From NCBI GenBank assembly GCA_964542875.1, contig CAZIWA010000006.1, positions 20,102 to 84,101 of the forward strand: a stretch of 64,000 bases of DNA. Direction: 5' to 3'. Below are positions 59,278 to 64,000 of this stretch, piece by piece. This DNA is from CAZGOM01 sp964542875 (GTDB lineage: Bacteria; Planctomycetota; Phycisphaerae; Phycisphaerales; Phycisphaeraceae). A program made the position numbers and the translations under genes. The number at the start of each line of letters is the position of its first letter. Position 1 is the stretch's first letter. Under the pieces are notes generated by a model. The model saw only the letters and a list, made by a program, of their open reading frames with translations, had not been told where the DNA came from and made no database searches.

Positions 59278-60573
59278 CTAGAGAAACAGGGCCTGAAGGG
59301 TTTTGAGGTTCTTGTGGGTGTACTTGGATGATGTCACCAGGCGGATCGTGGGGACGACATCGCTTTGCTGGTGGAAGCGCCAGACATGGTCCAGGAAGGC
59401 CTTGGGGCCGAGCTTTGCCAGGTACATGAAGTTGGTCCAGGCGTAAGGCGCGGGGTAGGGAGCGGGGGTGCTCAGGTGCCCGACGATCTGCTGCCAGGGG
59501 CCTACGATGTCCGCCAGGAAGCTTGAGGGCTCGATCAGCGGCATCTCAGGCATGGCGGACCAGACGGGGCCCCAGAGCTGGGCGAAGTCCAACTCGGAGG
59601 CAACGTCGGCGTGGAAGGATTCGCTGCCGAGGATGAGGTTTGGGTGGCGTCGGCGGATGGCTTTGACGAAGGCACGGGTGTTGGGGCGCCAGTTATCGCC
59701 AAGCGGTGGGGCAACCTGATCGAGGTAGGCGCCGGTGATGCCGAGCTTTTCAAGGTGGGTGAGCCGGCTGGAGAAGTGATCGATCCAGGCAGGGGTTGCG
59801 GGGTCGATGTAGTCGATGGGCCAGGACATGTCCATGAGGAAGATGCCGGGCCAGCGGGCTTTGCCGCCGTGACGGTCGATGAGCTGGTGAGTGTGAAACT
59901 GAGGGTACTGATGGGCGACGCGGCAGGAAAGGCCCCAGTGGTTCAAGTGGGGGATGACGGTTGCGCCGTGGTCGCGTGCGGCCTGGGCCAGGCAGGCCAG
60001 GCCGGCGTCGCCGCCTGCCGCGGGGGCGGGCTGGTAGTCGGGGTAGTTGCCGTCGTAGAGACCAGCCCAACCGGGGAGGTAAAGGAGCGTGTTTTGAGCG
60101 ATGCCCAGATCGGCGAGGGTTTTGACGAAGGTGGTGACATCGTCGAAGGTTTGAACAAGGTCGCCTTTGACGTTGTGGATGTCGAGAATGAATTGACGCT
60201 GAAATGATGTTTTGCGGGAAATCGGAGCGGAGGGGAGCGTGGCCCGGATGGCGGCGGTGAGCGCTTCCTGAGAGGGGAAAGTACGCGTGGACCACATGGG
60301 CTGGGCGTGCTTCCAGAGACCGGCGAGGGTGAGGTGGAGGTGGTCGGATCTGTGATGGAGCGTGAGATCCCACGCGGCGTCGTCTTCGTGAAGAGTGAAT
60401 CTGGCAAGGCCCCAGGCGCCGGCGTCCTGCCAGGCGATGAGGGGCAGGTGGGCCCCCTGCAGCGTCATGGGGGAGGAGAACCGGCCTGCACGCACGCGCC
60501 AGGAACCCTGCCAGGGGAGAAAGAGGGTGGCCGATGCGGGGAGGGGGAGATTGAAAGTGGTTTCGTGAAGCAT
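59278..60573 (-). CDS. glycoside-hydrolase-like TIM-barrel protein (unassigned)
   Basis: The protein is 431 aa from the ATG at 60573; 60591 and 60597 are alternative starts, and a TTG at 60615 is less likely. After an N-terminal beta domain of about 120 residues, the second part looks like a TIM barrel: LYLPGWAGLYDGNYPDYQPA, ATVIPHLNHWGLSC, WPIDYIDPATPAWIDHFSSR, GITGAYLDQVAPP (with an Asp where a nucleophile could be) and LILGSESFHADVA (a Glu as possible acid). This layout is like GH36/GH97/DUF6259-type glycosidases. No signal peptide is seen. The function is inferred from the fold only. Confidence 0.6.
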   Translation of the reverse strand: MLHETTFNLPLPASATLFLPWQGSWRVRAGRFSSPMTLQGAHLPLIAWQDAGAWGLARFTLHEDDAAWDLTLHHRSDHLHLTLAGLWKHAQPMWSTRTFPSQEALTAAIRATLPSAPISRKTSFQRQFILDIHNVKGDLVQTFDDVTTFVKTLADLGIAQNTLLYLPGWAGLYDGNYPDYQPAPAAGGDAGLACLAQAARDHGATVIPHLNHWGLSCRVAHQYPQFHTHQLIDRHGGKARWPGIFLMDMSWPIDYIDPATPAWIDHFSSRLTHLEKLGITGAYLDQVAPPLGDNWRPNTRAFVKAIRRRHPNLILGSESFHADVASELDFAQLWGPVWSAMPEMPLIEPSSFLADIVGPWQQIVGHLSTPAPYPAPYAWTNFMYLAKLGPKAFLDHVWRFHQQSDVVPTIRLVTSSKYTHKNLKTLQALFL

Positions 60574-60642
60574 GGGGCTATTGTGGTACATTGACATGCA
60601 CGCGCAAGCGCACAAAGCTCACTTTTTGAGGATAATTCCGGT

Positions 60643-61104
60643 ATGTCGCAGATCCCCCCCAATGACCCCGTGCCTTCAAATGAACCCGAGCAGCCACAAG
60701 CGGCGGCCGAGGCTCCGAAGCTGACTGCACCGGAAGCCAAAGCGCCGGTGACGACGCACAAGGACTCCTCAGTGCCGGATAAAGCCGATGTGGACGCCAA
60801 TAAGGTGTTCGCGATCATCGCGTATCTGGACATCCTGTTCCTAGTGCCTTTGATTGCGGCCAAGGATTCGCCGTTTGCGAAGTACCACGCCAACCAGGGC
60901 GCCGTGCTGTACCTGGCGACGCTGGCAATGGCGGTGCCGATCGCCGTCATCGCGATGATTCCTTTTGTGAATTGCGGTTTGGTTTGCCTGATCCCAATTC
61001 TGGGAGGGTTGCGGCTGGTGTGGACGATCCTGGGGATCATCAATGCGGCAAATGGGACGATGAAGCCGCTGCCGTTGATTGGGCATTTTGTTCTGGTGAA
61101 GTAA
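60643..61104 (+). CDS. DUF4870-like membrane protein
   Basis: The protein is 153 aa. The first 55 residues are a Pro/Ala/Glu-rich cytoplasmic tail; then VFAIIAYLDILFLVPLIAAKDSPFAKYHANQGAVLYL, the mark of DUF4870/Tic20-like proteins (the FAKYHANQG loop), and two further spans (PIAVIAMIPFVNCGLVCLIPILGGL; LVWTILGIINAANG). The family has no defined role; some are membrane-stress or secretion-related. It is divergent from the glycoside-hydrolase-like gene. Confidence 0.8.
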   Translation: MSQIPPNDPVPSNEPEQPQAAAEAPKLTAPEAKAPVTTHKDSSVPDKADVDANKVFAIIAYLDILFLVPLIAAKDSPFAKYHANQGAVLYLATLAMAVPIAVIAMIPFVNCGLVCLIPILGGLRLVWTILGIINAANGTMKPLPLIGHFVLVK

Positions 61105-61188
61105 AGGTGTTCAGGTCGCGCATCCCGCGTCCAGAGTTTCGGGTCTTGCGTCAATCCGGAGGCCGACTGGCGGCTGGACCAGTGAGGT

Positions 61189-61980
61189 TCAGATGCGGAC
61201 CTGACGAAAACCGTGGTTGGGGATCCAGGGTTTGTGGAAGTGGAGGTTGCCGGGGAGGTAGATCATCACGAGTCCGCGGCGGGGTTTATCGCTGAGGTTG
61301 GGCAGGCTTCGGTGAAGGGCCAGGGAGTGGTGGAAGCCGATGCTGCCTGCGGCCATCTCGACGGGAACTTCTTTGGAAGCGTCGCAAAGGTCGGGCCGAG
61401 CGGCGAGGTTGTTGGGGTTGTCGGTGATGACTTCGACGTGGGGGATTTCTTTTTTGTGCGTGCCGGGGACGAAGCGCACGCAGCCGTTTTGAATGGTGAC
61501 GTCATCGATGGCCAGCCAGCAGGAAAGCAGGCGGGGCTCGGCCGCGGGCCAATAGCCCGAGTCCTGGTGCCAGGGGACTTCGCTGCCGTGCTTGGCGGGC
61601 TTGCAGAACATCTGGTCTGTGTAGTACTTGATGTCAGGCCCGATGAGGTTTTCGACCAGATCAAGCATGGTGGGGGAGGTGACAAGGTTCCAGAAGTATG
61701 GGTGGGTGTGAGCCATGTGGAAGATGATGCGGATCTTGTCGCGCCGCGGGACGTTGGGAAGATCCTTGACGCGTGGCTCCCATTGGATGTTGAAGTCTTT
61801 GGGGTCTTCGTCGGCATGGACTTTGGAGGGCTGGAGCGTGCCATCCATGGCTCCGTCGATCATGGCGCGGAGTTCGGCGAGCCTGGCGGGATTCAAGACA
61901 TTACGAACGACCATGAAGCCGTTGTCTTCGTAACAGGTTTTCTGGGCTTGGGTTTGGTTGATGTCGAAGGTGTAGTTCAT
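61189..61980 (-). CDS. phytanoyl-CoA dioxygenase (PhyH) family protein 3
   Basis: The protein is 263 aa and starts MNYTFDINQTQAQKTCYEDNGF. EVPWHQDSGYWP near residue 137 is the His-x-Asp iron pair and HHSLALHRSLPNLSDKPRRGLVM near 220 the distal His with the 2-oxoglutarate Arg. CWLAIDDVTIQNGCVRFVPGTHKK fills the strand between. Unlike proteins 1 and 2 it is close to the ectoine/phytanoyl hydroxylase type in length, but the substrate is unknown. GATTCTCAATCACT lies 22 bp upstream of its ATG, in the same position and orientation as before pseudopilin 2, so the two may share a regulator. Confidence 0.9.
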   Translation of the reverse strand: MNYTFDINQTQAQKTCYEDNGFMVVRNVLNPARLAELRAMIDGAMDGTLQPSKVHADEDPKDFNIQWEPRVKDLPNVPRRDKIRIIFHMAHTHPYFWNLVTSPTMLDLVENLIGPDIKYYTDQMFCKPAKHGSEVPWHQDSGYWPAAEPRLLSCWLAIDDVTIQNGCVRFVPGTHKKEIPHVEVITDNPNNLAARPDLCDASKEVPVEMAAGSIGFHHSLALHRSLPNLSDKPRRGLVMIYLPGNLHFHKPWIPNHGFRQVRI

Positions 61981-62002
61981 GGCGTCTTCCCTTTGGAGCT
62001 TG

Positions 62003-62016
62003 AGTGATTGAGAATC
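62003..62016 (-). promoter_or_regulatory. GATTCTCAATCACT box before dioxygenase 3
   Basis: On the minus strand GATTCTCAATCACT runs from 62016 to 62003, 22 bp before the ATG at 61980. The same 14 bases occur at 45862-45875, 21 bp before the pseudopilin 2 ATG, in the same orientation relative to the gene. A regulator site or a leader element is inferred. Confidence 0.55.
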
Positions 62017-62189
62017 ATGCTAGAAAGAGGGAAGATGGCGCGGGTGGGGGAGTTTATTGATTTTCAGACATTGGCTTGGGATTTTCGGACATGAGGATGC
62101 GCATGGTTTGGCGCAATTTGGCAGTAAGAATGAGGGGAGACGTGAAGCGTGGTTGGTTTGATGGAGGTGAGCGGGTCATGCGGCCGCTA

Positions 62190-62223
62190 TGGGGGGCCTC
62201 GAAGACTCGGCGCCACCCTACCA
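62190..62223. repeat. GGCCTCG-GACTCGG intergenic repeat, copy 2
   Basis: GGGGGGCCTCGAAGACTCGG followed by CGCCACCCTACCA matches the element at 55278-55310, with the ends CCCTACCA identical. It lies between dioxygenase 3 and the beta-propeller gene. Confidence 0.6.
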
Positions 62224-62259
62224 AGAGCAGATTCAAAAAGAAGGCTCACGGAGTCTGGC

Positions 62260-63453
62260 TCAAGCGGTGACCGAGATGTGTTCGATCATTTCGCCTTTGG
62301 CGAGGGTTTGGGTGTTGCCGGAGTTGTCGAGGAATTTCACGCGGCGGCCGTCGGTGTAGACGATGCCGGATTCGCAGAGGTCAAAGGAGAGGACGCCTTC
62401 GGCGATGGTGGTGTCGTTGCCCTTGGTGTCGCGCTTTAAGAGCCGCCAGGTTTTGGGGACCAGGCCGGGGGCTTCCTCTTTGGTGTTGTTGGCGGCGGCT
62501 TTCTTGGCGTCGATGTATCGGCCGTAAAGCATGATGGCGCGGTTGTCCGGAACGGGGGTGTTTGCGGGGCCGCCGAGCCATTTGGGGGGCTCGTGGTTGC
62601 GGATGGCGTTTACGAAGAAAATGAGCCCGTAGAGCATGAAGTAAATGGTTGCGATGAGACGGAAGGGGAAGAGGATGGCGTCTTTGGCGGTGTCCAGGAG
62701 TGAGGGGTCAACGCGCGGTGTTTCATAAGGACGGGCGATGTAGTAGAGGTTGCCGGCCTTGTCCATTTTGGGGAGCAAATAGTCCGTGTGGGGAGATTCG
62801 AGAATCGGGTCAAGGTTGCCGGTGATCAGATCGAGCTTGAGGATGGCATAAGGCCCGACGGCGAGCACGAAACCTTCCCGACTGCGCGAGAGGCCTGCGG
62901 ATTGATAGAGGAGGGTTTCTTTTTCAGTGGGGATCCAGGTGGGGGCCTGATCAAGGACATCGCCGTCGGTGATTTCGCGCAGGCGTGAACCATCGGGGTT
63001 CATGAGGGCGAGGTGTTCAGAGCCGTTTTGCAGGCCGGTGGAGCAGGCAATGGTGCCGTCAGCGGGGTGACGATTGAGCCCCTGGGCACGCATCTGGCGG
63101 CGGTGGACAAGGCGGCGCTCTTCGCCGGTGGCGGTTTCATAGACGAAGAGGCCGGAGGTGGAGCCGGTGTCGAGGGAGTAGAGAAGCTTGCCGGGCTCGG
63201 AGTGCGTGACGGCGCAGAAGGAGATGGTGGACTCCCCTGGGCGGGAGCCGGGGCGTGCGCCGAAGCCCCAGAGCGGCATGCCCATGTCGGCGCTTTTGTA
63301 CCGCCATGCGTTTTTTTCCGCGGAGCGCTCGGCCTGATCCATGAGGCCTTTGGCGTAGGTGCTTTGCACCTGGACGACTTTGCCGTCAGACCCGCGGAGA
63401 TAGAGTCGGCCTTCGGCGAGGTAGGCGATGGAAGGGGGTGTGGATGTTGTCAT
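62260..63453 (-). CDS. PD40/TolB-like beta-propeller protein with membrane segment
   Basis: The protein is 397 aa. Repeated blades such as HLALMNPDGSRLREITDGDVLDQAPTWIPTEKETLLYQSAG, FVYETATGEERRLVHRRQ and ILKLDLITGNLDPILESPHTDYLLPKMDKAGNLYYIAR are WD40-like PD40 units. A strongly hydrophobic stretch near residues 262-280 (RLIATIYFMLYGLIFFVNAI) interrupts the propeller and may anchor the protein, which is unusual. The last 90 residues return to short strands. No enzymatic motif is seen. A TGAGAATC box lies 78 bp upstream of the start. Confidence 0.7.
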   Translation of the reverse strand: MTTSTPPSIAYLAEGRLYLRGSDGKVVQVQSTYAKGLMDQAERSAEKNAWRYKSADMGMPLWGFGARPGSRPGESTISFCAVTHSEPGKLLYSLDTGSTSGLFVYETATGEERRLVHRRQMRAQGLNRHPADGTIACSTGLQNGSEHLALMNPDGSRLREITDGDVLDQAPTWIPTEKETLLYQSAGLSRSREGFVLAVGPYAILKLDLITGNLDPILESPHTDYLLPKMDKAGNLYYIARPYETPRVDPSLLDTAKDAILFPFRLIATIYFMLYGLIFFVNAIRNHEPPKWLGGPANTPVPDNRAIMLYGRYIDAKKAAANNTKEEAPGLVPKTWRLLKRDTKGNDTTIAEGVLSFDLCESGIVYTDGRRVKFLDNSGNTQTLAKGEMIEHISVTA

Positions 63454-63457
63454 GTGA

Positions 63458-63487
63458 GATGTCGGATGGAATGTGTCAGATGTTTTT
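63458..63487. repeat. GATGTC-CAGATG intergenic repeat, copy 2
   Basis: GATGTCGGATGGAATG followed by TGTCAGATGTTTTT matches 36702-36730 apart from small shifts. It begins 4 bp upstream of the start codon of the propeller gene. Confidence 0.45.
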
Positions 63488-63530
63488 CAGAATGGGTATA
63501 CGCAAGCCCGCGGCCGGAAGTTTGTGGTTC

Positions 63531-63538
63531 TGAGAATC
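63531..63538. promoter_or_regulatory. TGAGAATC box upstream of the propeller gene
   Basis: A single TGAGAATC lies 78 bp upstream of the ATG. It shares the 8-base core with the boxes before other genes, but not the extended 14-base form. By itself this could be chance. Confidence 0.25.
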
Positions 63539-63696
63539 TGACGGGTTACATCTTACATTCAACATCGGCAATGGGGGCCGTTGAAGAATCGACGAAAGAA
63601 CACCCTCGCCTGGGCCCTTTTCCTGAGGGGCGGAAGTCTTGCGTACACCCCATTGCGGATTGTTGCCGGGATTGATTTTGGGGCCTAAAACGGGAT

Positions 63697-63727
63697 GCCG
63701 GATTACGACGAAGACGTCTAATTCGAC
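63697..63727. repeat. 31-bp REP-like palindrome, copy 3
   Basis: Arms GCCGGATTA and TAATTCGAC are the same as in copy 1; the 13-base core is CGACGAAGACGTC, close to the reverse complement of the core in copy 1 and similar to copy 2. It lies 4 bp beyond the end of the xylB-like gene. Confidence 0.75.
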
Positions 63728-63731
63728 CTAC

Positions 63732-64000
63732 TTAAAGTGCGGCGATGTTGTCGAATTCGCCGACGAGTGCTTTGTAAAGCCGTTGGTATTGGGCGTGGTG
63801 CTTTTCGTAGAGCCTTGCGGTTTTGGCGTCGGGCTTGATGCGTTGGGTTTCGGTGATGGCCGCGGAGCAGGCTTCGGGGACGTTTTTCCAGACGCCGGTG
63901 CCGACGCCGGCGAGGATGGCGACGCCGTAGGCAGGGCCTTCCTGGGCGTTGATGGTGGCGACGGGTTTGTTGTAGATGTTGGCCTGGAGGGTGCGCCAGA
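63732..64000 (-). CDS. xylB: xylulokinase, C-terminal end
   Basis: The stop codon is at 63732-63734 and the frame is open to the window edge, so only about 88 C-terminal residues are seen. WRTLQANIYNKPVATINAQE, EGPAYGVAILAGVGTGVWKN and PDAKTARLYEKHHAQYQRLY match the end of FGGY-family xylulokinases; GPAYGVAILAG is the FGGY loop near the ATP site. The enzyme phosphorylates D-xylulose to D-xylulose 5-phosphate. The start and the kinase's first domain are outside the window. Confidence 0.85.
   Translation of the reverse strand, partial: WRTLQANIYNKPVATINAQEGPAYGVAILAGVGTGVWKNVPEACSAAITETQRIKPDAKTARLYEKHHAQYQRLYKALVGEFDNIAAL

Noticed and set aside
1..64000. CRISPR arrays, prophage, insertion sequences, tRNA and rRNA genes
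   Set aside because: No regularly spaced identical repeats, integrase or transposase, tRNA T-loop with matching stems, or rRNA-like sequence could be found by eye. Small tRNAs could be missed.

Overview
The window is 64 kb of GC-rich bacterial chromosome, most likely from a planctomycete, probably of the class Phycisphaerae. This rests on several traits: a 4.4 kaa surface protein with a LEPR-XLL-like N-terminal signature (LETRVMLS), orphan pseudopilins carrying FTLIELLVVV, an adenylate cyclase domain fused to a C-terminal extracytoplasmic domain, a zinc-ribbon membrane protein, and many sugar-catabolism genes scattered without operons. No phage, insertion sequence, CRISPR array, rRNA or tRNA could be supported. 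The assignment is inference; no marker gene was compared.

Layout. 1-7.1 kb: the end of an acyl-CoA dehydrogenase-like gene, a membrane class III nucleotide cyclase, argH, an FHA-GAF-histidine kinase and a membrane glycosyltransferase. 7.3-20.6 kb: one giant secreted or surface protein with tandem Ig-like repeats and a beta-helical C-terminus, closed by a strong terminator. 20.8-25.5 kb: lytic transglycosylase MltA, an acyl-ACP desaturase and an HscA-like Hsp70. 25.5-28.2 kb: an AraC regulator divergent from a sugar isomerase/epimerase-dehydrogenase operon. 28.3-37.6 kb: a LolA-like protein, a hydrolase broken by an assembly gap, a dioxygenase, ilvA, a cysteine-desulfurase-like enzyme, rsfS and rpsU. 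37.7-40.2 kb: a sialidase-like protein and rpmI-rplT. 40.2-41.4 kb: a gene-free, highly structured region. 41.4-48.9 kb: a dioxygenase-acetyltransferase pair, an NtrC-type regulator, two pseudopilins and a cation/proton antiporter with a PTS EIIA domain. 49-54 kb: a rhomboid protease, a heparinase and a YjhG-type dehydratase. 54-64 kb: a truncated gene remnant, a PP2C-cNMP-binding fusion, a LacI regulator, secreted carbohydrate-related proteins, a third dioxygenase, a beta-propeller protein and the end of a xylulokinase gene.

How the genes may work together. Polysaccharide and pentose use is the main theme: heparinase-like lyase, sialidase-like propeller, GH-like TIM barrel, YjhG-type D-xylonate dehydratase, xylulokinase, isomerase/dehydrogenase pair, and AraC and LacI regulators. 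A second theme is signalling: the cyclase at the left end and the PP2C phosphatase with a cyclic-nucleotide-binding domain at 55-56 kb could form a cNMP route. Housekeeping translation genes (rsfS, rpsU, rpmI, rplT) sit among these accessory genes.

The most unusual non-coding signals are four. A 14-bp element lies in the same orientation, 21-22 nt before the start codons of a pseudopilin gene and a dioxygenase gene, with shorter relatives in other promoters. A 28-bp-arm hairpin with a G-rich loop lies downstream of rplT. A terminator-like hairpin sits between rpmI and rplT. A 31-bp palindromic REP-like family is present in three copies.
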